DNA from: Nocardioides potassii
GTDB lineage: Bacteria > Actinomycetota > Actinomycetes > Propionibacteriales > Nocardioidaceae
Direction: 5' to 3'
Assembly (NCBI RefSeq): GCF_021648885.1
Contig: NZ_JAKJHZ010000002.1
Location: 1 to 64,000, forward strand
DNA: 64,000 nucleotides
The position numbers were made by a program, and so were the translations under genes. Each line of letters opens with the position of its first letter. Position 1 is the stretch's first letter. Below, piece after piece: positions 25,591 through 33,970 of this stretch. Under the pieces are notes generated by a model. It worked only from the letters and a program-made list of their open reading frames with translations. It searched no databases and was not told the DNA's origin.

Positions 25591-26516
25591 CCGACCTGGC
25601 TGGCGGACGGGCTGGTGTGGGCCTGTGCGTCCCACGGCTGGGCGTTCGCGCCGGCGAGCTGCTGGACGACCTCGCTGAGCAGCCAGTTCTGCAGAGCGCG
25701 CTGGGCAGGCGTGCGCGCCATCGAGAGCAGCCGCTCGGCGCGGCAGAACGCGTCGGCGACGTCGAACATCTCCGTCATGGTCACGAAGATCGGGCCGGCC
25801 TCGCGCATCATCGGGAAGGCCAGGTCGATGCGGGGGAGTCCCTCGAGCTCGGCGCGACGCACCTGCTCGCCGAACTCGTCGGGGAACTGGCGCTCGTAGT
25901 TGGCGAACATCGACGTGAGGTCGCCGGCCAGCGGGTAGTCGGACTGGTGGGACAGCGACAGGAGCCGGAGCTCGCGACGCAGCTCGTGGTACTGCCGGGC
26001 GAGCGAGGCGTGGAGGGGCACGTCGAGACCGAGGAGGCGTACGTCGACGGCCGCGTCGCTGGTGGGCTCGGGGGTGGGTTGGTCGTGCGCGTCGATGACC
26101 CACTCGGCGCCGCCCTCGTCGCTCATCTGGGCGGCCGGCTCGAACCAGACGATCTTGCTGTCGGACTCGATGGTCGCGCCCCAGGCGGTCGCGCACTGGG
26201 CGACCATCGACAACCCGCGACCGAAGGTGAGGAGCAGGTCGAGGTCGTCGCCGGCCAGCGGGACCGGCGGGATCGGCGGGCTCGTGGACCCGTCGATCAC
26301 CTCGATCCGCGGGTGGCTGGCGGTGCCGCGCACGCGGACCTTGAAGGGCGCGTCGGCGTGCAGGACGGCGTTGGCCACCAGCTCGGAGACCCCCAGCTCG
26401 GCACACTCCACGAGGTCGGCGCGCTCGAGCCGCACGAAGACGTCGCTGACCCACCGGCGCGCGTCAGCCGCGGCGCGCGGCGACGAGGCCAGGGTCAACT
26501 CGGAGCTCAGCGGCAC
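25587..26516 (-). CDS. RsbW-like ATP-binding protein (HATPase_c_2)
   Basis: 309-residue protein with an N-terminal anti-sigma-factor type ATPase domain (about 1-120): N-box ELGVSELVANAVLHAD near 40-55 and G-box FGRGLSMV near 97. The remaining 180 residues are helical and unassigned, with a long amphipathic stretch near 165-215. RsbW-type kinases phosphorylate an anti-anti-sigma partner, but no STAS-domain gene is adjacent. It overlaps the downstream crcB gene by 4 bases. A link to fluoride or stress control is only positional. Confidence 0.8.
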   Translation of the reverse strand: MPLSSELTLASSPRAAADARRWVSDVFVRLERADLVECAELGVSELVANAVLHADAPFKVRVRGTASHPRIEVIDGSTSPPIPPVPLAGDDLDLLLTFGRGLSMVAQCATAWGATIESDSKIVWFEPAAQMSDEGGAEWVIDAHDQPTPEPTSDAAVDVRLLGLDVPLHASLARQYHELRRELRLLSLSHQSDYPLAGDLTSMFANYERQFPDEFGEQVRRAELEGLPRIDLAFPMMREAGPIFVTMTEMFDVADAFCRAERLLSMARTPAQRALQNWLLSEVVQQLAGANAQPWDAQAHTSPSASQVG

Positions 26517-26755
26517 TGGCTCTTCTTTCGAGGGGGTGGGCAGTCCGGTGGGGCGATGGTTACCCGGGGGCGGGGTAGTTCAAACCTCGACGATCACCAT
26601 AGTTTCTCGCGGGTCTGGGTAGTGGATGTGAGCAACGAGACGCGTCCGGCGTTTCGCCTGCTGGTCGGCCCCGGGAGGACAATGGTGCTACAGCGTCAGG
26701 ATGAGGGTCTGACCGCGGACCCGGTCCCGAGAACGTCCCATGACAAGGAGCTCCG

Positions 26756-28237
26756 ATGAGCACGACGCAGGCCCCGCGACACCGTGTTGTCGTGATCGGT
26801 TCCGGCTTCGGCGGCCTGTTCGGCACGAAGGCCCTCCGCCGCGCCGACGTCGACGTGACGGTCATCGCCAAGACCACCCACCACCTCTTCCAGCCGCTGC
26901 TCTACCAGGTGGCGACCGGCATCCTGTCCGAGGGCGAGATCGCCCCTCCGACCCGCGAGGTCCTCAGTGGGCAGGACAACGCCAAGGTGATCCTGGGCGA
27001 GGTCGTCGCCATCGACCTCGAGGCCCGGACCGTCACCTCGCGCGTGCTGGGCCGCGACACGGTGACGTCGTACGACTCGCTGCTCGTCGCCGCCGGTGCC
27101 AGCCAGTCCTACTTCGGCAACGACCACTTCGCCGAGTTCGCCCCCGGCATGAAGAGCATCGACGACGCGCTAGAGCTGCGCGGGCGCATCTTCGGCGCCT
27201 TCGAGATGGCCGAGCTCGGCGCCACCCGTGGCGACGACGTCGACCACCTGCTGACCTTCGTCGTCGTGGGTGCGGGCCCGACGGGTGTGGAGATGGCCGG
27301 CCAGATCGCCGAGCTCGCCCACCGCACCCTCAAGAAGGACTTCCGCGCGATCAACACCCGTCAGGCGCGGGTGGTCCTGGTCGACGCGGCCCCGCAGGTG
27401 CTCCCGCCCTTCGGCCACAAGCTGGGGGAGAAGGCCAAGAAGGAGCTCGAGGAGCTCGGCGTCGAGGTGATGCTCGGCGGCATGGTCACCGAGGTCGACG
27501 AGCGCGGCCTCGAGGTGAAGTTCAAGGACGGGCGTGTCGAGCGGATCAACTCGGTCGCCAAGATCTGGGCCGCCGGCGTGCAGGCCAACCCGCTCGGCAA
27601 GACGCTGTCCGAGCAGTCCGGCGCCCCGCTCGACCGGGCCGGACGCATCGGGGTCAACCCCGACCTCACGCTGCCGGGCCACCCCGAGGTCTTCGTCGTG
27701 GGCGACATGATCGCCCTCGACAACCTCCCGGGTGTCGCGCAGGTGGCGATCCAGGGCGCCAAGTACGCCGCCAAGGAGATCCGCAACCGGCTCGAGGGCA
27801 AGGCGCCGCAGCCGCCGTTCAAGTACTTCGACAAGGGCTCGATGGCGATCATCAGCCGATTCCGCGCGGTCGCGATGGTCGGCAAGCTGCGCCTCACCGG
27901 CATCGTCGCCTGGCTGATGTGGCTCGGCGTCCACCTCGTCTACCTGACCGGCTTCAAGAACCAGGTGTCGGCGCTGATGCGGTGGGCGATCACCTTCATC
28001 AGCAACAACCGCTCCGAGCGGACGACCACCGAGCAGCAGATCTTCGCGAGGGCGGCGCTCGCGCGCCTGCGGCGAGGTGCGGCCGACCTGGTCTCCGACC
28101 CCGGCATCTACGACGCGACGCGGGCCATGATGGAGGAGACCCGGCGCCAGGAGCTGGAGGCCGCCGCGGAGCGCGAGGCCGAGCTGACCGACTCGGGCGT
28201 GCGCGGCGTGGCGACCGAGCGCGTCAGCGGCGCCTGA
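26756..28237 (+). CDS. ndh: Type II NADH dehydrogenase
   Basis: Single-subunit, non-proton-pumping NADH:quinone oxidoreductase of 493 residues. The FAD-binding GSGFGGLFG is at residues 15-23, and the NADH-binding VVVGAGPTGVEMAG near 170. FVVGDMIAL near 318 is the second FAD motif. A hydrophobic C-terminal segment (IVAWLMWLGVHLVYLTGF near 385-402) anchors it in the membrane. AAGGAG precedes the ATG by 6 bases. A long 5' region of 239 bases separates it from the divergent RsbW-like gene. Close in length to mycobacterial Ndh. Confidence 0.94.
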   Translation: MSTTQAPRHRVVVIGSGFGGLFGTKALRRADVDVTVIAKTTHHLFQPLLYQVATGILSEGEIAPPTREVLSGQDNAKVILGEVVAIDLEARTVTSRVLGRDTVTSYDSLLVAAGASQSYFGNDHFAEFAPGMKSIDDALELRGRIFGAFEMAELGATRGDDVDHLLTFVVVGAGPTGVEMAGQIAELAHRTLKKDFRAINTRQARVVLVDAAPQVLPPFGHKLGEKAKKELEELGVEVMLGGMVTEVDERGLEVKFKDGRVERINSVAKIWAAGVQANPLGKTLSEQSGAPLDRAGRIGVNPDLTLPGHPEVFVVGDMIALDNLPGVAQVAIQGAKYAAKEIRNRLEGKAPQPPFKYFDKGSMAIISRFRAVAMVGKLRLTGIVAWLMWLGVHLVYLTGFKNQVSALMRWAITFISNNRSERTTTEQQIFARAALARLRRGAADLVSDPGIYDATRAMMEETRRQELEAAAEREAELTDSGVRGVATERVSGA

Positions 28238-28317
28238 CCCTCGCCGACCCGACCGCCGTGCGGTCGTCTTGACGATTCCTTCGATATTTATTCGGGATTC
28301 GTTGCACACTCGTCCAC

Positions 28318-29688
28318 GTGCGAGCGACAGACGGGAACCGGGTGAGCATGTCGTCCGGGCGCGCCCTGCTGGCGCTGGCCACTGTGCTGAGCCTGGCCCT
28401 GCCGCTGGCGGCCGCCTCGTCCCCGGCGTCCGCCCGGCCCGACCGGGTGACGTCCGAGAAGACCCGCACGCTCACGCCGAGGGCGCTCGGCCTCACCGCC
28501 GACCTGCCCAACCCGCTGCGCGGGCAGTACCGCTGGTTCGGCACCGACCCCACGCCGTCGAGCGTCACCTCCAACGACGTCTACTACCGCGACCAGGTCT
28601 ACTGGGGTCGCCTCGAGAAGTCCGACAACGCCTGGGACTTCTCGCTCATCGACGCCGGCCTCGCCGACGCCGGGGCGCGCGGCGGCAAGTTCGGCTTCCG
28701 GGTGATGGCCTACTGCCCCGGGTGCTGGATGAACTACCGCGAGGACCTGCCGGCGGTGACGCCGCCGTTCGTCCCGCTGCAGCCGGGCACCGACGTGCCC
28801 GACTGGAACTCGCCCGGGTTCCTCGCCCAGTGGCGCGAGCTCATGGCCGAGCTCGGCCGCCGCTACGGCGACGACCCACGACTGGGCTACGTCGACGTCG
28901 GTGGCTACGGCAGCTACGGCGAGTGGCACGTCGACACCGGAGCGCGCATCAGCGACGCCAACGGGCTCGCGGTGGTGAAGGCCGTGACCTCGGCGTTCCC
29001 CACCAAGCACGTCCTGATCAACACGATGACGCCGGTCGACTTCACGCTCGCGGCGCTGAAGGCCAACCCCCACCTCGGCATCCGCACCGACAGCCTCGGC
29101 TGCCCCGACATGTACTCGATGGTCGCCGTCGACGAGCGGCTGCAGCAGGTGTGGCGGACTCGGCCCTTCTTCTCCGAGTGGTGCACGCGGGCAGACCCGG
29201 TGCTCGGCGCGAAGCAGGTCCGCCAGTTCCACGTCTCGACGCTGTCGTCGAGCAACATGCCGTGGACGCACGAGTCCCTCGACGCCCGCCAGCGGGCGGC
29301 GTACGACACCGCGCTCGCGACGGCCGGCTACCGCCTCCGACTGCGCGCACTCACCCTCCCGCGCTCGGTCGCCGCGGGCGACAAGGTCGACGTCCGGACG
29401 TCGTGGGTCAACGAGGGCAGCGCGCCGACGTACGACCGCTGGGACGTCCGGCTCACCTTCGCCCGCAACGGGAAGGCCACCACGGTGTCGCTCGGCGAGC
29501 AGCTGCGCGGCGTCGTCGACACCTCCCGCCGCCGCGCGCGGGTCTCCGTCCGCGGCCTGGCGAAGGGACGGTACGACGTCAGCGTCAGCGTCGTCGACCC
29601 GGACGGCTACTCGGCGCCGATGTACCTCGCCAACCGCGGTCGTACGTCGTCCGGCACCTACCCGGTGGGCTCGCTCACGATCCGCTGA
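28318..29688 (+). CDS. Secreted DUF4832-like protein, glycosidase-like
   Basis: 456-residue exported protein with an N-terminal signal peptide (hydrophobic core LLALATVLSLALPLAAA, cleavage near ASA-RP around residue 40). The middle resembles a GH42/DUF4832-type TIM-barrel: LRGQYRWFGTDP, FRVMAYCPG, YVDVGGYGSYGEWHVD (a possible catalytic Glu in GEWH) and ending INTMTP. The last 130 residues look like a beta-sandwich (VDVRTSWVNEGSAPTYDRWDV). It is likely an extracellular polysaccharide-binding or -cleaving protein; the substrate is unknown. The GTG start is uncertain; an ATG lies 30 bases downstream. Confidence 0.72.
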   Translation: MRATDGNRVSMSSGRALLALATVLSLALPLAAASSPASARPDRVTSEKTRTLTPRALGLTADLPNPLRGQYRWFGTDPTPSSVTSNDVYYRDQVYWGRLEKSDNAWDFSLIDAGLADAGARGGKFGFRVMAYCPGCWMNYREDLPAVTPPFVPLQPGTDVPDWNSPGFLAQWRELMAELGRRYGDDPRLGYVDVGGYGSYGEWHVDTGARISDANGLAVVKAVTSAFPTKHVLINTMTPVDFTLAALKANPHLGIRTDSLGCPDMYSMVAVDERLQQVWRTRPFFSEWCTRADPVLGAKQVRQFHVSTLSSSNMPWTHESLDARQRAAYDTALATAGYRLRLRALTLPRSVAAGDKVDVRTSWVNEGSAPTYDRWDVRLTFARNGKATTVSLGEQLRGVVDTSRRRARVSVRGLAKGRYDVSVSVVDPDGYSAPMYLANRGRTSSGTYPVGSLTIR

Positions 29689-30139
29689 CCAGCGAGCTCA
29701 GCAGCGGGACGCCGAGCCCCGCCCGCTCGACGTGGCGGTCGAGCGCCGTGACGGTCGCGGCGCGCATCGCGGCCACCGGATCGCCCACGGCGAGCAGCAG
29801 CTCGGTGGGATAGCTCACGGCGAAGGCGCCGTAGCCCGCGCGGCCCAGGACGCGTGTGACGTCCTTGAAGACGACCGTGAGGCCGGAGTGGCCCGCGGCG
29901 GCCCTCGCCGCGCAGTAGTCGTCGACCCATCGCCCCACCGAGGGGGACGACGTCACCAGCTGCTCCCACGCCGTGTCGACGGCCTCGTCCCAGCCGTCGA
30001 CCCGCACGGCGCTGCCGCCCAGCTCCCGAGCGACGTCGGCCCACTCGCCCAGCAGCTCGTCGTCCTCGGAGTCGTCCTCGCGGTAGAGCCGGTCGCTCAG
30101 CCACACCACGCCGAAGGGGCGGGGCGGGTCGACGGCCAT
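29675..30139 (-). CDS. Hypothetical protein
   Basis: 154-residue soluble protein that I do not recognise. It is acidic at the N-terminus (residues 20-35, EDDSEDDELLGEW) and has a mixed alpha/beta pattern with GLTVVFKDVTRVLGRAGYGAFAVSY in the middle, shortened here to its most conserved-looking words TVVFKD and GYGAFAVSYP. The ATG at 30139 avoids an upstream in-frame start that would lie within tRNA-Lys. Its 3' end overlaps the convergent secreted-protein gene by 14 bases. Confidence 0.6.
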   Translation of the reverse strand: MAVDPPRPFGVVWLSDRLYREDDSEDDELLGEWADVARELGGSAVRVDGWDEAVDTAWEQLVTSSPSVGRWVDDYCAARAAAGHSGLTVVFKDVTRVLGRAGYGAFAVSYPTELLLAVGDPVAAMRAATVTALDRHVERAGLGVPLLSSLVSGS

Positions 30140-30168
30140 GCGCAGGAGGCTAGGGGCATCAGGGGCAG

Positions 30169-30241
30169 TAGGCCTCCAGGGGCTCGAACCCTGAACCAAC
30201 GGATTAAAAGTCCGCTGCTCTACCCATTGAGCTAGAGGCCC
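30169..30241 (-). tRNA. tRNA-Lys (TTT)
   Basis: Cloverleaf on the minus strand: acceptor GGGCCTC/GAGGCCT, D-arm GCTC-AATGGGTA-GAGC, anticodon stem GCGGA/TCCGT with loop CTTTTAA (anticodon TTT), and T-arm CAGGG-TTCGAGC-CCCTG. Discriminator A; CCA not encoded. It lies 29 bases before the hypothetical gene on the same strand. Confidence 0.96.
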
Positions 30242-30402
30242 CCGGCACGGTGCGTGCCGGCGACGATCATCTCAGAGGGACCGGCCCACCGCTGAGGCGC
30301 GGGGTCTGGACCACCTGCGTCGGGGCTGGTCAGTAGCGCGGGACTGCTGAGAGCATCCGAGCCTCAGCGGACGGACCGCTGGCGACGGGGTCGAGGGATG
30401 CC

Positions 30403-31506
30403 ATGAGGGGACGGCTGGCGCACCGGCTGCAGGCGGTCTTCGTCTCCCCGATCATCCGTCGCGTCGGCTTCCACCTGAACCGGCTCACCGCTGGGATGGA
30501 GCGCGGGTTCTTCCTGCGGCTCCTGCTCGGCCTCCTCGCCGTCGTCGGCCTCGCGGCGGTGGTGGTGACCGCGATCGAGGGCAGGCACGACTCGGTCGGC
30601 GGGGTCGCCGAGTCGTTCGGGGCGAGCTTCTACTGGGGCGTCACCACGGTCATGGGCGCCGGCGACGCGTCGTACGTCACCTCGGTGGCCGGCTACTTCG
30701 TGAGCTGGCTGCTCGTGCTGTTCGGCGTCGCGATCGTCGCCACGATCACCGGTGCCCTCGTGGGCTTCGTCATCGACTTCCTGCTGAAAGAAGGTCAGGG
30801 CATGGGTGCAGCGGGCTATCGCGACCACATCGTGGTGTGCGGGTGGAACCCGACCGCGCGGGAGCTGATCGCGGAGCTCTCGACCGACGAGTACACGCCC
30901 AAGGTCGTCGTGGTGCACGACTCGGAGAAGAACCCGGCCGGGTCGTCGGCCTACTTCGTCAACGGCGACTGCACCAACACCGACGACCTCCGCCGGGCCG
31001 GGATCGACGAGGCGATGGCGGCCATCATCTGCCCCGCGGACGCCAGCAACGACGCGGACATGCGCTCGATCCTCACCGTCATGGCCATCGAGACGATCGC
31101 CCCGCAGGTGCGCACGGTCGTCGAGGCCAACAACCCCGCGCACGTCGAGCACTTCAAGCGGGCGCGCGCCGACGAGATCGTGGTGACCTCGCGCATCTCC
31201 TCGCGGCTGCTCGCGCGGTCGTCGCTCTACCCCGGGATCGCCGGGATCGTCACCGACATCGTGTCCGGCGGCGAGGGGTCCGAGCTCTACCGGGTCGCGC
31301 TCCCGGACGACTACGTCGGCCTGTCCGTCGACGACCTGTCCTCGAGGCTGCGCCGGGACCACAACGCGACGCTGCTGGCGGTCGGCCGCGACTCGGCGTC
31401 GTACGTCAACCCGGGTCCGGACTTCCGCCTGCAGCCCGGCGACGACGCCGTCGTCGTCGCCGAGTCCCTGGGCACCCTGGCGCCGTTGAAGGTCGACAAC
31501 GGCTGA
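30403..31506 (+). CDS. Potassium-channel-like protein with TrkA-N/C domains
   Basis: 367-residue membrane protein with two clear helices (about 38-60 and 98-128) around a pore loop, then a RCK/TrkA-N domain starting HIVVCGWNPTARELI (near 143), then a small TrkA-C-like domain (about 300-360). The pore sequence is TTVMGAGD (near 80-87) in place of the usual TVGYGD, so ion selectivity may differ, as in the CASTOR/POLLUX relatives. The RCK dinucleotide motif is G-W-N-P rather than G-x-G-x-x-G. It starts with ATG after a 160-base gap behind tRNA-Lys. Confidence 0.8.
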   Translation: MRGRLAHRLQAVFVSPIIRRVGFHLNRLTAGMERGFFLRLLLGLLAVVGLAAVVVTAIEGRHDSVGGVAESFGASFYWGVTTVMGAGDASYVTSVAGYFVSWLLVLFGVAIVATITGALVGFVIDFLLKEGQGMGAAGYRDHIVVCGWNPTARELIAELSTDEYTPKVVVVHDSEKNPAGSSAYFVNGDCTNTDDLRRAGIDEAMAAIICPADASNDADMRSILTVMAIETIAPQVRTVVEANNPAHVEHFKRARADEIVVTSRISSRLLARSSLYPGIAGIVTDIVSGGEGSELYRVALPDDYVGLSVDDLSSRLRRDHNATLLAVGRDSASYVNPGPDFRLQPGDDAVVVAESLGTLAPLKVDNG

Positions 31507-31566
31507 CCCGGCTGCGTTCCCGGGCGCGAACTCCTCAGGACGACGGCCCGGGGTGCCGATCGAGGA

Positions 31567-31590
31567 GGAACAGGCCCGAGGGCCTCTTCC
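31567..31590 (+). terminator. Hairpin after channel gene
   Basis: GGAA-c-AGGCCC, loop GA, GGGCCT-c-TTCC: an 11-pair stem with one C/C mismatch, 60 bases after the channel gene stop. No long T-run. It lies between the longer (GTG 31553) and shorter (ATG 31613) starts of the patatin gene, which favours the shorter. Confidence 0.4.
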
Positions 31591-31612
31591 CGAACCCAGA
31601 CCGGCGGCCACC

Positions 31613-32434
31613 ATGAGCAGGAACATCTTCGTCTTCTCAGGCGGTGGCTCGCGCGGTGCGGCACAGGTCGGCATGCTCCGCGCCCTCCTCGGATCGGGCA
31701 TCCGCCCCGACGTGGTCGTGGGCGCCTCGGTCGGTGCGATCAACGCGTGCTCGCTGGCCTACGACCCCACGCCCGAGCGCGTCGAGCTGCTCGCCGACCG
31801 CTGGCTGGAGATGCGCGCGAAGGACCTCACCGGGTCCCGCGCCTCGATCCCGGGCAACATCGTGCGGATGCGGCCCTACCTGTTCTCGTCCGAGCGGCTG
31901 CGGCAGCTGATCCGGTCGTGGATCCCGGTCCCCCGTCTCGAGGGTCTCCGGGTCCCCGCGGTGGTGGCCACGACGAACCTCGACACCGGCCAGGCGCACC
32001 ACCACGACTCCGGGTGGCTCACCGACCTGCTGGCCGCGTCGACAGCGATCCCCGCGGTGTTCCCGCCCGTCATGCTCGACGACGGCGTCAGGAGGGCCCC
32101 GCACGTGGACGCCGGCATCTCGGAGAACCTCCCCCTGTCGGCGGCGGTGGCCCTCGCACGGCCCGGCGACCGGGTCTTCACCCTCGACGTGACCAAGCCC
32201 CCGGTCGCCCGGTCGCTGCGCAACCCGCTCGACGTCCTCGTCGGCTCGCTCGCCATCTCCGTCCACCACCGCTCGCCGGCGGTGCTCGGTCCCGGCGTCG
32301 AGCTCGTTCCCTGCCTGCTCGACCGCACGTACCACTGCGGCACGATGCTCGACTTCACCCACACCGGCACGCTCTTCCGGATGGGGGAGGCCACCGCGGT
32401 CGACGCGCTGCACGCAGCGGGGATCGCTGCCTGA
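31613..32434 (+). CDS. Patatin-like phospholipase
   Basis: 273-residue Ser/Asp-dyad lipid acyl hydrolase. The oxyanion loop GGGSRGAAQVG is at residues 10-20, the nucleophile elbow GASVG (Ser near 40), and the catalytic aspartate lies in the DAG motif HVDAGISENLP near 166. A Tyr/Asp-rich loop region follows. It is soluble, with no signal peptide. The substrate would be a phospholipid or ester. It lies 106 bases after the channel gene and 34 bases before the DDAH gene. Confidence 0.92.
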   Translation: MSRNIFVFSGGGSRGAAQVGMLRALLGSGIRPDVVVGASVGAINACSLAYDPTPERVELLADRWLEMRAKDLTGSRASIPGNIVRMRPYLFSSERLRQLIRSWIPVPRLEGLRVPAVVATTNLDTGQAHHHDSGWLTDLLAASTAIPAVFPPVMLDDGVRRAPHVDAGISENLPLSAAVALARPGDRVFTLDVTKPPVARSLRNPLDVLVGSLAISVHHRSPAVLGPGVELVPCLLDRTYHCGTMLDFTHTGTLFRMGEATAVDALHAAGIAA

Positions 32435-32468
32435 CAGCAGGGGACCCGCGCTCTTGTACGTTCGGCCC

Positions 32469-33248
32469 ATGGAGTCGCGTCACGCCTTGGTCCGGCAGCC
32501 GTCCTCGCGGCTGGGTGACGGGCTGGTCACCCACATCGAGCGCAGCGTGGTCGACGTCGACCTGGCGTGGCGCCAGTGGCGGGCGTACGTCGACGCGCTG
32601 CACGCCGCCGGCTGGACGACGACTGAGGTCGAGCCCGCCGACGAGCACCCCGACGCGGTGTTCGTCGAGGACACGATGGTCGTCTACGGCGACCTCGCGG
32701 TCATCGCCCGGCCCGGTGCCGACTCGCGCCGCGGGGAGACCGTGGCCGCTGAGGCGGCGGTGCGCGCCCACGGCTACCGCGTGGCCCGCATCGAGGCGCC
32801 CGGCACCCTCGACGGGGGTGACGTCCTCAAGCACGACGGCCGCGTCTGGGTGGGCATCGGCGGGCGGACCAACCAGGCCGGCGTGGAACAGCTCCGCCAG
32901 CTCCTCGCGCCACTCGGCGCCGAAGTGGTCGCCGTACCCGTGACGAAGGTGCTGCACCTCAAGTCGGCGGTGACGGCCCTCCCGGACGGGACGGTCGTCG
33001 GGCACCCGCCCCTGGTCGACGACCCCGACGTCTGGGCCGGTCACTTCCTCGGCGTGCCGGAGGAGTCGGGCGCCCACGTGGTCCTCCTCGGCGGGTCCAC
33101 CGTGCTGATGGCGGCATCGGCCCCGGAGTCGGCCGCGCTCTTCCGCGACCGCGGCCTCGACGTCGTCACGGTCGACATCTCCGAGCTCGAGAAGATGGAG
33201 GGCTGCGTCACCTGCCTCTCCGTCCGGCTGCGGGGCGTGCCCGGATGA
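32469..33248 (+). CDS. ddaH: Dimethylargininase (DDAH)
   Basis: Amidinotransferase-fold hydrolase, 259 residues, converting N-omega-methylated arginines to citrulline. The catalytic Cys lies in EGCVTCLSVRL near residue 248, the His in VLHLKSAVT near 163, and acidic residues in FVEDTMVV and GTLDGGDVL near 65 and 116. The start ATG at 32469 follows a -10-like TACGTT with no Shine-Dalgarno, so it may be leaderless. It overlaps cutC by 4 bases. Confidence 0.88.
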   Translation: MESRHALVRQPSSRLGDGLVTHIERSVVDVDLAWRQWRAYVDALHAAGWTTTEVEPADEHPDAVFVEDTMVVYGDLAVIARPGADSRRGETVAAEAAVRAHGYRVARIEAPGTLDGGDVLKHDGRVWVGIGGRTNQAGVEQLRQLLAPLGAEVVAVPVTKVLHLKSAVTALPDGTVVGHPPLVDDPDVWAGHFLGVPEESGAHVVLLGGSTVLMAASAPESAALFRDRGLDVVTVDISELEKMEGCVTCLSVRLRGVPG

Positions 33249-33970
33249 CGCTGGTCGAGGTCTGCCTCGAGGACGTCGGCGGTGCGGCGGTCGCCGCTGC
33301 TGCCGGGGCGGAGGCGGTCGAGGTCTGCGCAGGCCTCGCCGACGGCGGTACGACGCCGACGATCGGGTTCGTCCTCCACTGCGTCGCGGCCGCGCCCGAC
33401 CTCGAGCACCGGGTGCTCGTGCGCTCGCGGGCGGGCGACTTCGTGCACTCGCCCGCGGAGGTCGAGGTGATGGTCGCCGACATCGAGGCGGTCCGCGCGG
33501 CGGTGCCGGCGGGCACGAGGGTCGGCTTCGTCGTCGGCACGCTCCTGCCGGACGGCCACATCGCCCCGGACGCCGTACGACGACTCGTCGACGCGGCCGG
33601 CGACGCACCGGTCACCTTCCACAAGGCCTTCGACTCCGTGCCGGACATGCGGTCCGGGCTGGCGCTGCTGCGCGACCTCGGCGTCTCCCGCGTCCTGACC
33701 TCCGGCGGGCCCGGCCCGGCGCTCGAGCACCTGCCGGTCCTGGCCGAGCTCGTCAGGCTGGGCGGCGAGGACGTCCGCGTCGCGGTCGGCGGCGGCGTGC
33801 GGCCGGCCAACGTCGCGCGCATCGTCGCGGAGAGCGGCACCCGCGAGGTCCACCTGCGCGCGCCCGGCACGGTGGTTCCCGCCGGGACGTCGGCCGGCTA
33901 CGACGACGGCCGCCGCAGCATCACCGGCGCCGACGTGCTCGCCGAGGTGATGACCGCCCTCGGCCGCTAG
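33245..33970 (+). CDS. cutC: Copper homeostasis protein CutC family
   Basis: 241-residue TIM-barrel protein of the CutC family. Motifs: LVEVCLEDVGGA at the start, GAEAVEVCAGLADGG near 21, PVTFHKAFDSVPD near 122 and RVLTSGGPGPAL near 150, all typical. The role in copper is inferred from E. coli and remains debated. It overlaps ddaH by 4 bases and its 3' end overlaps the convergent MlrC-like gene by 4 bases (33967-33970). Confidence 0.92.
   Translation: MTLVEVCLEDVGGAAVAAAAGAEAVEVCAGLADGGTTPTIGFVLHCVAAAPDLEHRVLVRSRAGDFVHSPAEVEVMVADIEAVRAAVPAGTRVGFVVGTLLPDGHIAPDAVRRLVDAAGDAPVTFHKAFDSVPDMRSGLALLRDLGVSRVLTSGGPGPALEHLPVLAELVRLGGEDVRVAVGGGVRPANVARIVAESGTREVHLRAPGTVVPAGTSAGYDDGRRSITGADVLAEVMTALGR

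Noticed and set aside
26628..26759. GTG-started 43-codon frame overlapping the ndh start by ATGA
   Set aside because: No ribosome site and no recognisable motif; the ndh gene has its own good ribosome site.
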